From CAZTGZ01 sp964613385 (lineage in GTDB: Bacteria; Bacteroidota; Bacteroidia; NS11-12g; UBA9320): a stretch of 64,000 nt of DNA. The stretch covers positions 79,609-143,608 of the forward strand of contig CAZTGZ010000004.1 in assembly GCA_964613385.1 (NCBI GenBank), given 5' to 3'. Both the position numbers and the translations under genes were made by a program. The notes beneath the pieces are model-generated. The model saw nothing but the letters and a program-made list of their open reading frames with translations. It had not been told where the DNA came from and did no database searches. This document shows positions 7,978 to 17,272 of this stretch, in pieces; the first letter of the stretch is position 1; every line of letters begins with the position of its first letter.

Positions 7978-8208
7978 TGAGCAATTATAAAGCGAAGCCG
8001 CTTCAAAAAAAAGTAGGATTTTTAATGAAGGCTGTGCAGATGATCGAGCTATCCAATCAAGGAAATATTCGAATGTGGATGCCCGGCATTATCAATTCTC
8101 AGATATTTAAAAGTCAGTTTTTCAATTTGTTGGGTTGGGATTAAGATTCCACGGAATAAAATTATCTAAGAGAGTAAAAAAAAATTATTATTGTTGAGCA
8201 TTGAAATT

Positions 8209-10398
8209 ATGAAAAAAATAGTTCGAATAAGTTGCATCGGAATTTTCATGGTGTTTCTGTCGTTTGGAGCCTTGGGTCAAGATCTTCAAAATTTTCAGAG
8301 GCTAAAATCTGAGGGTGAAATTCCTTCATATTTCGTTAAGTATCTGAATGAGAAGATAGCTTCTGACAGAGAGGCCATGGAGGAAGACAAGCGGATTTCC
8401 AAGCAAAGTGCCAGAGATTTTTCGGCCATAACCAACTACAAAATGCAGCAATTGATCAGAGGTGGCAGGGTTTTGTACGGGGACCCATTGACTAAATATG
8501 CTGAAAAAGTTTTGGACAAGCTGAAAGCATCCAGTGATGAAGATTTAAGCGATGTGCAAATTTTTACCCTTAAGTCAAATGAAGTAAATGCCTTCGCCAC
8601 AGCCCAAAGGGTAATTTTTATAACCGTTGGACTTTGGGGTCAAATCAGAAACGAGGCAGAGTTGGCTTTTATTCTTGCGCATGAATGCACACATTTGATT
8701 AAAAAGCACAATCAACTTCAATATGAGAAAACTAAAAATACTTTGAAATCAGGGAGTTTTGGGGAGGGTGCCATTTCCAGGTATTTTCAATATTCCAAAC
8801 AACATGAAATGGAATCTGACCACATTGGAATGGAATGGGCGGCCAAAGCAGGGTATGATGTAAAAGAAATGAACAAAGTGTATGAAGTGCTGATGTATGC
8901 CTACTTGCCTATAGATGAGCTTCCCATAGATTATGCATGGTTCGAAAATGAAGGTTTTAAAATTCCGGCTCAATGGAAAAAAAAGGAAGTGAAAGCAATT
9001 GCAGCTGTTGAGGATATTGCCGATGAATATAGTACACACCCCAATATCCTGAGTAGAAAAGAAAATGTAGAGGATATCGTTGATGAATATGAAAAAAAAG
9101 GAGGTAAGATATACCAGGTGGAGGACGAAAAGAAGTTTAAATACATCCAGAATCTGGCTCGGTTTGAAATGTTAAATATCTTTCTGAGAAATTCCAATTA
9201 TGTGAGTTCTCTGTATCATGGTCTGATTTTAAGCCACCAGTTTCCTGACAATAAATTCATCAATAGAACCATTGCGATGTCCTGGTATGGAATATCTGCA
9301 TCTACTTCAAAAGACGTTCGTTTGAATTACGAAGACGTAAAGCTTGATGATCCGGAAGGTGAAATATCAAGATTGAATTATATGGTGGACAAAATGACCC
9401 CGAAAGAAGCCCAGGAATTTGTGGTAAAGCAGATTTGGGAACTGAGTTTTAAGAGTGACAAGGACACGTTCGTCAGAACACTGCGTGAAAAAGCGCTGGA
9501 CTTCTGCCTTTCGAATGGATATGGTAAGTTAGAAGACTTTGCCACAACATATGATACACTGAAAACGGAAGAAAAAGACACAGCTCAGAGTAAATATGAG
9601 AAAATAAGTAAGAAGAGAAAAAAGAAGGAGGGAGACAATAAGTATTTCTGGCTATCGATTGTAAACCATGAAGAATTTCAATCTTATTACAAGAAATCGG
9701 AAGCTGTATATAAGAAGAAAAAATTGGAGAAATATGAGAATGACGATGATGAGGAAAATGAAGAGGAATGGAAAGAAGAGGAGGTTGAACCTCAGGAGAT
9801 TGATTTAGCGATCGAAAGGGTAGCCATGATTATGCCAAGTTATTTCAGGCATTATTCCAGAAAAAATGTAAAAAAGAACATCACCAATTCAAATATGAGT
9901 GAAGTAGGAATCATTGAAATGCTGCATACCAATTCAAAGCAACTGGGTTTAGAGCTTCAGTATGTGAACAATTTTGTAGAACCGGGATATAATACGGAGA
10001 AATACAACAATTTCAGCTTGTTATTCGACTATCTCGGAGAAAGAGCTCTTGCTCCAATTCAGGAAATGATACCTTACAATGGGCAATACTCCCAACAATT
10101 GAAGGAAGCATACAACACCAATTATATTTCATACTTTGATATTCAAACGGAGATTCAAAACAGAGAATTTAACTCATTTGCTTTCTGGGTATCATTATTT
10201 ACAGTTTATGGCTTTCCCGTGTACCTCGTTTGGCAATTCACACCTGAAACTGCCACGGAATACAACTTTTTAGTATACGACATTGAAAACCATGAGCCGG
10301 TATTTGCAAGCCAAAAATATTTCAATAACAAATTAAACAAACAGATGCAAAACGCTCATTTTTACCATTCGTTAAATCAAATTACACGAAAAAAATGA
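8209..10398 (+). CDS. Exported M48-family zinc metallopeptidase with a long uncharacterised C-terminus
   Basis: A 729-residue protein with a signal peptide ending near FGALGQ. The M48 domain spans roughly residues 70-260. The zinc motif HECTH is at 158-162, and the third ligand lies in QHEMESDHIGMEWA, the usual ExxxD helix. The remaining ~450 residues match nothing I recognise. They include a strongly charged stretch around residues 470-530, with lysine-rich followed by acidic-rich tracts. ATG 8209 begins the signal peptide; TTG codons at 8191/8194 are less likely. The stop overlaps the next gene's ATG by four bases (ATGA). It may be an envelope quality-control protease, like BepA, working with the barrel proteins encoded downstream; that role is inference. 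Confidence 0.85.
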   Translation: MKKIVRISCIGIFMVFLSFGALGQDLQNFQRLKSEGEIPSYFVKYLNEKIASDREAMEEDKRISKQSARDFSAITNYKMQQLIRGGRVLYGDPLTKYAEKVLDKLKASSDEDLSDVQIFTLKSNEVNAFATAQRVIFITVGLWGQIRNEAELAFILAHECTHLIKKHNQLQYEKTKNTLKSGSFGEGAISRYFQYSKQHEMESDHIGMEWAAKAGYDVKEMNKVYEVLMYAYLPIDELPIDYAWFENEGFKIPAQWKKKEVKAIAAVEDIADEYSTHPNILSRKENVEDIVDEYEKKGGKIYQVEDEKKFKYIQNLARFEMLNIFLRNSNYVSSLYHGLILSHQFPDNKFINRTIAMSWYGISASTSKDVRLNYEDVKLDDPEGEISRLNYMVDKMTPKEAQEFVVKQIWELSFKSDKDTFVRTLREKALDFCLSNGYGKLEDFATTYDTLKTEEKDTAQSKYEKISKKRKKKEGDNKYFWLSIVNHEEFQSYYKKSEAVYKKKKLEKYENDDDEENEEEWKEEEVEPQEIDLAIERVAMIMPSYFRHYSRKNVKKNITNSNMSEVGIIEMLHTNSKQLGLELQYVNNFVEPGYNTEKYNNFSLLFDYLGERALAPIQEMIPYNGQYSQQLKEAYNTNYISYFDIQTEIQNREFNSFAFWVSLFTVYGFPVYLVWQFTPETATEYNFLVYDIENHEPVFASQKYFNNKLNKQMQNAHFYHSLNQITRKK

Positions 10399-11189
10399 TG
10401 AAAATTAGTGCATTCCTGATATTCTTATTTTCATCTCAAATGGCAATGCCGCAACTGGTGGAAGTTAAAGAAAAAGTTTCCGGTTATCTGGGTAAGAGAT
10501 TAATTGTTGGCATGAATGGTTACTTTAGTCTGAGTAACAAACCTCAAAAATGGGATTCCGACAAGTATATTACATTGAACAAATCGTTTCACCTTTCTAC
10601 TCAATATACACTCACAAATAGGGTATCTTCAGGTCTGGCGTTTGGAATGAGCCAAACTTCTGTTGATATCAGTCTTGCCTCAGAAGATTACCATCTTGTC
10701 GAATTACCTGAAACCCGATTTCCATACGAATATTGGAGTATGGGTGGACGACCATTGATACGGGATAGGGTAATAAGTCTGGAAATTCGCAGGTTTCGGC
10801 AAAGGAAAGGAGCAGTGTCCCCATTTGGGTCGTATCTATCGACCGGTTTAAATTTTCATAATGTCAATATTGACTTGAGTAAGGTTCAATTTCGTACACA
10901 CAAGAATGGATATATTGCTGAAGAAATTCCCATTGAGGATCCGCAAATTACCAAAACCCTTGCTGAATTTCATGTAGGTTTCGGTGTTGCCAAGCCTATC
11001 TGGAATGGTATCTTTCTGGATCTTGGGATAAAATCCGGATTTATATTCAATTCAACATTACTTCAACAATATCTTGATGTATATGAGATTACTCCCTTAA
11101 GAGATAAGTTGTATGAATATTCCATACAAAGATTAGCGAAAAGGGAATTGATCAATTTTAAATTAGGACTTCAATTCCCAATAAAATAG
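10395..11189 (+). CDS. Outer-membrane beta-barrel-like protein, paralogue 1
   Basis: A 264-residue protein with a signal peptide ending in AMPQ. The body has alternating hydrophobic strands and aromatic ends, consistent with an outer-membrane barrel of the OmpW/OmpA-like size class. The mature start VEVKEKVSGYLGKRLIVG is nearly repeated in the next gene, so the two are tandem paralogues. The start overlaps the M48 peptidase stop by four bases, implying translational coupling. No known family is recognised; the barrel assignment rests on size, signal peptide and strand pattern. Confidence 0.7.
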   Translation: MMKISAFLIFLFSSQMAMPQLVEVKEKVSGYLGKRLIVGMNGYFSLSNKPQKWDSDKYITLNKSFHLSTQYTLTNRVSSGLAFGMSQTSVDISLASEDYHLVELPETRFPYEYWSMGGRPLIRDRVISLEIRRFRQRKGAVSPFGSYLSTGLNFHNVNIDLSKVQFRTHKNGYIAEEIPIEDPQITKTLAEFHVGFGVAKPIWNGIFLDLGIKSGFIFNSTLLQQYLDVYEITPLRDKLYEYSIQRLAKRELINFKLGLQFPIK

Positions 11190-11284
11190 ACTATTCATTT
11201 ATCAGTAAACAGTACTTTGATCCCCAATTGATTAAACCAAGTCAGAACATATATGTCATTCTTTAAAATAGCTTACAGGAAAAA

Positions 11285-12091
11285 ATGAAAGTAATTTATG
11301 GCTTATGTATATGGTGCATGTGGTCGGCTGTTGCGCAGGCTCAAATGGTTGAGGTGAAAGAGAAAGTTTCCGGATTTTTAGGGAAAAGATTGGTCGTGGG
11401 AGCAAACGGGTACTTTAGTATAAGCAGCCATCCTCAGGTGGCCGATGACTATGAAAGTTTATTTTCATTGAATAAATCCTTTCAAATTTCTGCCCAATAC
11501 ACGATTTCAAATTCAAAGTCGTTGGGATTTTCAATAGGGACAAGTCACACTTCTTCATTGTTGTCAGAGTATGATTTTAATTCAGATGTTGATTACAAGC
11601 CAATTTTGGCAACCGATGGTAAGGAGTATTACTTTGAAGATATCAAAGGTCAGCCCGATATTAAAGACAGAAGCATTTGTATTGAATACCGTGGTTTTCT
11701 GAAAAAAAAAGGTGCCGTTAGCCCTTTTGGAGCATATATAGCAATGGGACTAAATTTTCACAACTATGAAATCGATGCCAGCGACATTTCGATTATTGCG
11801 GATCGTGATATTGATTACTATACAACTGAACGAAAGGAACTCATTGTAAATAATCCCATGTCTAAAAAAACCGTTCCGGAGTTTTATCTTGGCTATGGTA
11901 TTGCAAGGCCAATCTGGAATAGTGTATTTCTGGATGTGGGTATAAAATCCGGATTGTTACTTACTTCTTGGTATACCATTGACGGCTATGATACAGCGTT
12001 TGATGAGACACTGGAAATGGTGATTTATAAAAGACTGGCCTCCAAAGAGATCATTAATTTTAAAATTGGAATTCAAATTCCCATACTATGA
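11285..12091 (+). CDS. Outer-membrane beta-barrel-like protein, paralogue 2
   Basis: A 268-residue protein with a signal peptide ending in AVAQAQ. It shares with the upstream gene the opening VEVKEKVSGFLGKRLVVG, the central segment KKGAVSPFGAYIAMGLNF (RKGAVSPFGSYLSTGLNF upstream), and a closing INFKIGIQIPI-type strand. It therefore arose by tandem duplication followed by strong divergence. It lies 95 bases after paralogue 1, and its last bases overlap the following lipoprotein start by four bases. The function is unknown; an outer-membrane location is inferred. Confidence 0.7.
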   Translation: MKVIYGLCIWCMWSAVAQAQMVEVKEKVSGFLGKRLVVGANGYFSISSHPQVADDYESLFSLNKSFQISAQYTISNSKSLGFSIGTSHTSSLLSEYDFNSDVDYKPILATDGKEYYFEDIKGQPDIKDRSICIEYRGFLKKKGAVSPFGAYIAMGLNFHNYEIDASDISIIADRDIDYYTTERKELIVNNPMSKKTVPEFYLGYGIARPIWNSVFLDVGIKSGLLLTSWYTIDGYDTAFDETLEMVIYKRLASKEIINFKIGIQIPIL

Positions 12092-12597
12092 AAAACAGCG
12101 TTATACTGATTGTGTTGGTTTCTTTGATTCCGCTTTTCTATGGTTGCCAGGATGAGCCCATGAATTTGCAATTGGGACCAAGAGACGAACTTCCCGAGAA
12201 TCAAGTAGTATCGCCATGTACTTATAACGATACGCTGAGTATGAAAGGCATTGATACAAGATATGCATCTATCGAAATGCATAAGTCATTCGATTATGAA
12301 CAAGGTAAGATAACTTTCTATTTTGCTTCTGATATTTTGTATCTTGAGTACACTTCCAGATACGGTTTTGATGAAATAAAAAAGAACACGGTATTTGACT
12401 TGGCCACCAATGGAAAGCTTAAGCTTTATTTGGTGAGGTTTGGTTCCTTTGGTTACACATATAATGGGAATAGCGGAAAAATTTATATAACCGTGCTTCC
12501 CAACGGTAAACTTAGAGCAGATTGGTGCGATGTTAAAATGAAACTCTCCGGAGGCTCAGACATTAAGAATACCGCAGGTGGATTTATTCTGCAGTAG
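12088..12597 (+). CDS. Hypothetical lipoprotein
   Basis: A 169-residue protein with a lipoprotein signal peptide ending in PLFYGC, Cys20 being the lipidated residue. The mature part is rich in beta-strand pattern and has no domain I recognise. It begins four bases inside the end of the second barrel gene (ATGA), so it is translationally coupled to it. It closes the M48/barrel/barrel/lipoprotein cluster. It could be a lipoprotein partner of the barrels, as in many envelope complexes; this is inference from gene order. Confidence 0.65.
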   Translation: MKNSVILIVLVSLIPLFYGCQDEPMNLQLGPRDELPENQVVSPCTYNDTLSMKGIDTRYASIEMHKSFDYEQGKITFYFASDILYLEYTSRYGFDEIKKNTVFDLATNGKLKLYLVRFGSFGYTYNGNSGKIYITVLPNGKLRADWCDVKMKLSGGSDIKNTAGGFILQ

Positions 12598-12687
12598 TTC
12601 GCGTATCTTTAAAAGTTAATGGGTTTAAATCTCATGAAGTGTAGCAATGCAGTAAAATTGAGCATCTGCGAGCCCATATATTTTCAG

Positions 12688-12695
12688 TAAATTTG
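12688..12695 (+). promoter_or_regulatory. -7 box TAAATTTG upstream of mtaB
   Basis: A perfect TAnnTTTG element ends only eight bases before the mtaB ATG. The predicted transcription start leaves a leader of about five bases, too short for a ribosome-binding site. No well-spaced -33 TTG is present. Confidence 0.45.
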
Positions 12696-12703
12696 CACCG
12701 TTT

Positions 12704-14005
12704 ATGACTTCGGTGGCCTTTTATACCCTGGGATGTAAGTTGAATTTCGCAGAAACTTCTACAATCGGTCGTCAACTAACGGAACATGGTTTGAAAAAAG
12801 TTGATTTTGAACAGGGTGCAGATATATATGTGATCAATACTTGTTCAGTCACAGAAAACGCGGATCGAAAATGCCGGAAAATCGTTCGGGAAGCCTTAAA
12901 AATTAATCCGGTTGCCAAAGTCATTGTTATTGGATGTTATGCTCAGCTCAAACCCAAAGAAATATCTGAAATAGAAGGAGTTAGCATGGTGTTGGGCGCC
13001 GCAGAGAAGTTTAACTTACCTTCTTTTTTAGGAGAATTGAAGGAGCAGGATTCCACTGTGGTAAAAGCCACGAACATCAAAGAGACTTCTGTTTTTATTC
13101 CCGGTTTCTCGGCAGGCGACAGAACACGTTCATTTTTCAAAGTTCAGGATGGATGTGATTATTTCTGTACATTTTGTACCATACCTTTAGCCAGAGGACA
13201 GAGCAGAAGTGCAAGTGTTGCCGAAACCCTTTCTGCAGCCCGCGAAGTGGCAGCTTCAGGTGTAAGGGAAGTTGTTCTAACCGGCGTAAATATTGGTGAT
13301 TTCGGTGTTCAAAACGGTGAATCCTTTTTAGAACTGATTCAAGGTCTGGATTGTATAGATGGAATCGAACGGTTCAGAATTTCATCCATAGAACCGAATT
13401 TATTAAGTAAGGACATCATTCAATTTGTTGCGCAATCGAAAAAATTCGTACCCCACTTTCATATACCATTGCAGAGCGGTTCTGATACTTTGTTAAAGGC
13501 TATGCGCAGAAAGTATGAAAGGAGCTTATATGAATCAAGGATATCGGATATAAGGAAATTTATTCCCGATGCAGCCATTGGTGTAGATGTTATCGTAGGA
13601 TTCCCGGGTGAAGGTGAGGAAGAATTCATGGAAACACTCATGTTTCTGAAGGAACTGGATATAACCTATTTACATGTATTTCCATACTCAGAAAGAGCCA
13701 ATACAACCGCTAAAAAACTCAGCGGCAAAGTGTCAGAAGTTGTTAAGAATGAGAGAGTTACTCAATTGAGAATTCTCAGTGAGAAAAAGAAAATTGCATT
13801 TTATCAGAAGTATCAGGGTACTTCAAGACCGGTTCTGTTTGAAGCTGAGGTAGATCAGGGAATGATGAGCGGGTTCACGGATAATTATATACGGGTGGAA
13901 ATTCCATATGATCCGATGCTGGTAAATGAAATCGTTGAAACAGAAATATTGAGCGTTGGACTGAATGGAAGAATGAGTGGTGCGCCTCTTGTTCAGATTT
14001 ATTAG
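12704..14005 (+). CDS. mtaB: tRNA t6A37 methylthiotransferase
   Basis: A radical SAM enzyme that adds a methylthio group to N6-threonylcarbamoyladenosine at position 37 of tRNAs. The 433-residue chain has the N-terminal UPF0004 domain with cluster cysteines Cys11 (TLGCKLNFAE), Cys47 (NTCSVT) and Cys78 (IGCYAQ). The radical SAM CxxxCxxC motif is at Cys151, Cys155 and Cys158 (GCDYFCTFC), and a TRAM-like C-terminus follows. The CKLNFAET signature is of the MtaB type rather than MiaB. It lies between the M48 cluster and lgt with its own near-leaderless promoter. Confidence 0.92.
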   Translation: MTSVAFYTLGCKLNFAETSTIGRQLTEHGLKKVDFEQGADIYVINTCSVTENADRKCRKIVREALKINPVAKVIVIGCYAQLKPKEISEIEGVSMVLGAAEKFNLPSFLGELKEQDSTVVKATNIKETSVFIPGFSAGDRTRSFFKVQDGCDYFCTFCTIPLARGQSRSASVAETLSAAREVAASGVREVVLTGVNIGDFGVQNGESFLELIQGLDCIDGIERFRISSIEPNLLSKDIIQFVAQSKKFVPHFHIPLQSGSDTLLKAMRRKYERSLYESRISDIRKFIPDAAIGVDVIVGFPGEGEEEFMETLMFLKELDITYLHVFPYSERANTTAKKLSGKVSEVVKNERVTQLRILSEKKKIAFYQKYQGTSRPVLFEAEVDQGMMSGFTDNYIRVEIPYDPMLVNEIVETEILSVGLNGRMSGAPLVQIY

Positions 14006-14046
14006 ATAATTAATCATTAAACCCCTTAATTCGCAAGAGTCAGAGT

Positions 14047-15243
14047 ATGTATCCCAATTTGTTTGAAATGTTTTACGATTTGTTCGGTGTGCAATGGCTG
14101 CCGCTCAAATTTATACAGACCTTCGGCTTTTTTGTAGCCCTTTCTTTTCTTGGAGCCAATTGGCTGATGACATTGGAACTTAAAAGAAAAGAAAAATCAG
14201 GACTCATATTACCAACAGAAACCATTATTTGGAAGGGAAAAATGTCACCTGTAACAGATTATTTATCAACTGCTGTTACTGGCTTCCTTTTGGGATGGAA
14301 AATTCTATATGCCTTATTACATGCATCTAAAGTGGCATCAGATCCTCAAGGATTTATTCTGAGCAGCGATGGGGGTGTATTAGAAGGACTGTTGCTGGCG
14401 GCCGCACTCACCGGATACAAATATTATACAGAACGCAAGGCGGCATTGCCGGAACCCATATCTGAAACTGTGCAGGTCCATCCGTATGAACATATGGGTA
14501 ATCTCACTTTGCTGGCTGCAGTTGCAGGTTTTATTGGAGCTAAGGTTTTTCATCATCTCGAATATTGGGATGATTTCATTCAGGATCCAATGGGTGCTTT
14601 GTTAAGTCCATTTAGCGGATTGACTTTTTATGGGGGCTTAATAACTGGCGGAATTGCAGTTTTATGGTATGCTTCCAAAAAGGGAATTCCCTGGAAAATT
14701 ATGTTAGACGTTGGCGCACCTGCCATGATGTTTTCATATGCATTGGGAAGAGTTGGTTGCCACATGAGTGGTGATGGCGATTGGGGCATTGTGAATCTTG
14801 CACCCAAACCGGGATGGATGAGTTGGTTACCGGATTGGATGTGGGCGTATAATTACCCCAATAATGTAAATCAGGTTTGTAACCCTTATACCGGCAATGA
14901 AGCGTTACAGCACATGTGTAACTGGAACGAAACTCCGTATTTGATAGATCCCGTATTTCCGACTCCTTTTTATGAGACAGTAGTGTGCCTGCTGCTTACT
15001 GCCTTGATTTGGTCCCTGCGTAAAAGAATTTCCATTCCTGGTATTCTTTTCTTCTTTTATTTGATACTCAATGGAATAGAGCGTTTCTTTATTGAAAAAA
15101 TCCGGGTAAATTCAGAATACAACCTTATTGGCTTGCACATTACTCAGGCAGAAATAATCTCATTTATTTTTATTCTCTCCGGTTCCGTCATGTGTTATTT
15201 ATTATGGAAACAAAACCATTCCAACCTAAAAGCGCAGTCATGA
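14047..15243 (+). CDS. lgt: Prolipoprotein diacylglyceryl transferase
   Basis: Inner-membrane enzyme that transfers diacylglycerol from phosphatidylglycerol to the lipobox cysteine of prolipoproteins. The 398-residue protein is somewhat long for Lgt, with an expanded central loop. The signature region GRVGCHMSGDGDWG and the surrounding transmembrane helices are clear, as is the C-terminal helix ending near CYLLWK. It would act on the lipoproteins encoded in this window (gldJ, the P460-like protein and others). Its stop overlaps the ATG of the PNGase-F-like gene by four bases, an unexpected coupling. Confidence 0.93.
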   Translation: MYPNLFEMFYDLFGVQWLPLKFIQTFGFFVALSFLGANWLMTLELKRKEKSGLILPTETIIWKGKMSPVTDYLSTAVTGFLLGWKILYALLHASKVASDPQGFILSSDGGVLEGLLLAAALTGYKYYTERKAALPEPISETVQVHPYEHMGNLTLLAAVAGFIGAKVFHHLEYWDDFIQDPMGALLSPFSGLTFYGGLITGGIAVLWYASKKGIPWKIMLDVGAPAMMFSYALGRVGCHMSGDGDWGIVNLAPKPGWMSWLPDWMWAYNYPNNVNQVCNPYTGNEALQHMCNWNETPYLIDPVFPTPFYETVVCLLLTALIWSLRKRISIPGILFFFYLILNGIERFFIEKIRVNSEYNLIGLHITQAEIISFIFILSGSVMCYLLWKQNHSNLKAQS

Positions 15244-17267
15244 AACATGCTTTTTTATGGATTATTTTCATCCAAAGTATATCCCTTTTCGCAAAACAGG
15301 GAGATACCTTAATTGTGCAATCCCATAAGGATGTGGATCAGGTTTGGAATGGCAATTATGACAAAACGGCCTATTTCCCTGAAGACAAATCATGGAATCG
15401 AATTATGATGAAATACACCCTTTCATGCCCGACTTCAGGTTGCAGTGATTGGGATTACGATGTAAACGTATGGCTCATGCACAATACCGGTGCCATCGAT
15501 ACGATAATTGCCCGGGTTGATACGCTCAGCCAGTCACCGTTGATTTTAGACACGATATTTAAGTATCAACCTCATTACCAGCCTTTTGAGTTGGGTCGTT
15601 ATATTACGCCGTATGGTACTTATATGAATCATCGGAATCCTTCATATGGAACCGCTGGATATGATTCTTCGTGGAAACATATTTTTTGGTATGATGTGAC
15701 TGATTTTGCTGGATTGCTTAAAGATTCAGTGCTCATCAGAAACCAATATCGCGGATGGAGTAGCGGATTCAGATGCAATATAGAGTTTATCATGGTGGAA
15801 GGTAAACCAATACGCCCCGTTTTAGCCATTCAATCTTTGTATGAATCCGGGGGTACCTATACCACTACTTCAGAATTCGAAACGAAGAGAATGCCGGCCA
15901 AATCTTTTAAGATCCCGGTCGGAACATCAGAAGCAAATCTTCGGGTAATTATAACGGGTCATGGAGCCGACAATGCCAATGGATGCGGTGAATTCTGTGA
16001 TAAAAATTATTATTTAAAAGTAAATGGTCAACCTTTCGAAACCAAAAGGATGTGGCGTGATGATTGTGGTCTGGTCGCTGTAAAACCACAGGGAGGAACC
16101 TGGATTTTTGACAGAGGAAATTGGTGTCCTGGAGATTTGGTGCATCCATTTATCCATAGCATTGGTAGTCAGCAGCTTAAGGAAGACAGCCTTGTACTTG
16201 ACATAGATTTGGATCCGAGTATAGCAACCGGAAATAATTCAGCGAGTTATAATGCTTCTGCAACTTTGTTTTTTTATGGGCAACCAACTTACCAATCCGA
16301 TGCTGCCATCATTGACATTCTCAGTCCTTCGACACAGCCTGCTTATAAACATTGGAATCCAGTTTGCGGAGAAGTTAAGCTGGTGATTCGAAACGAAGGC
16401 AAGCAAAACTTAAGCCATTTAAAATTTCGTTATGGGCTGGAAAATGGAAAGTCATCTACCTATGATTGGAGCGGAAGCTTAAATTTTATGGAGATGGACA
16501 CAATAGCCATTCCGGCACCTGATTTGAGCAGTGGGCAGGGGGTATTTCATGTTTACCTACAACAAATAAATCACGCATTGCAAGATGGGAATTCCTCAAA
16601 TAATCAGGGTACCTCTTCTTACCAGCCAGTGCTGAGATTTGAGCCATTTACCCTGTTCTTAAAGACAAACGGAATGCCCAAGGAAAACAAATTAACGCTT
16701 TCCAATGAAAAAGGACAGAAAGTGTTCGAATGGAATAATCTGGATGCCAATAAAATATATCAACAAGATTTTGATTTGGCTCCGGGGTGTTATCAATTGG
16801 TACTTTCAGATTCAGGAAAAGATGGTCTACATTTCTGGTATTATGCACAAACCGGTCAAACAGCCCGTACCAACGGTTTTTTCCGAATTATGAAGAAATC
16901 AGGTGGTTTTTACCAAAATACCATCAATGATTTTGGAACGGAGTACCGGCTCAATTTTACGGTTGGAGATTGGCGCATGCCTGAAGCCCCGTTGGTTAAG
17001 GAACCTTTGAAGGTGTTTCCAAATCCTGCCAGAGAGGAAATTAATATTCAATTCGCCTCGGAAATGGCACCGGGAAAGGCGCATATCCGAATTTTTGATC
17101 ATTTGGGCAAAATGGTTCAGGAGCAAAAAGATATTGAAGTGCCTGAGTCATTTTGGTACAATTATCCACTGAACGGAATAAGACCGGGACTATACAGCAT
17201 TGAAGTGGAAACCATCGCTAATGGCAAATCGTCCTTTTACAAAGAGAAAATCATCATAAATCCATAA
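15240..17267 (+). CDS. PNGase-F-like secreted protein with T9SS type A sorting domain
   Basis: A 675-residue secreted protein. ATG 15240 starts a signal peptide ending near SLFAKQ. Residues ~20-330 contain the two-domain fold of peptide-N-glycosidase F relatives, with SGCSDWDYDVNVWL and GWSSGFRCNIEFIMVEG. The C-terminal ~80 residues begin VFPNPAREEINIQF and form a T9SS type A sorting domain. PNGase F cleaves N-glycans from asparagine, but most Bacteroidota relatives are untested. Export through the T9SS components encoded at 24.8-32.6 kb is expected. The gene overlaps lgt by four bases and is followed five bases later by paaN. Confidence 0.85.
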   Translation: MKHAFLWIIFIQSISLFAKQGDTLIVQSHKDVDQVWNGNYDKTAYFPEDKSWNRIMMKYTLSCPTSGCSDWDYDVNVWLMHNTGAIDTIIARVDTLSQSPLILDTIFKYQPHYQPFELGRYITPYGTYMNHRNPSYGTAGYDSSWKHIFWYDVTDFAGLLKDSVLIRNQYRGWSSGFRCNIEFIMVEGKPIRPVLAIQSLYESGGTYTTTSEFETKRMPAKSFKIPVGTSEANLRVIITGHGADNANGCGEFCDKNYYLKVNGQPFETKRMWRDDCGLVAVKPQGGTWIFDRGNWCPGDLVHPFIHSIGSQQLKEDSLVLDIDLDPSIATGNNSASYNASATLFFYGQPTYQSDAAIIDILSPSTQPAYKHWNPVCGEVKLVIRNEGKQNLSHLKFRYGLENGKSSTYDWSGSLNFMEMDTIAIPAPDLSSGQGVFHVYLQQINHALQDGNSSNNQGTSSYQPVLRFEPFTLFLKTNGMPKENKLTLSNEKGQKVFEWNNLDANKIYQQDFDLAPGCYQLVLSDSGKDGLHFWYYAQTGQTARTNGFFRIMKKSGGFYQNTINDFGTEYRLNFTVGDWRMPEAPLVKEPLKVFPNPAREEINIQFASEMAPGKAHIRIFDHLGKMVQEQKDIEVPESFWYNYPLNGIRPGLYSIEVETIANGKSSFYKEKIIINP

Positions 17268-17272
17268 TAGAT

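Noticed and set aside
8025..8144. Possible 39-residue small protein on the plus strand before the M48 gene
   Set aside because: An ATG-to-TAA frame follows a weak purine-rich stretch, but there is no promoter, composition signal or recognised homology, so it may be chance in a 231-base gap.
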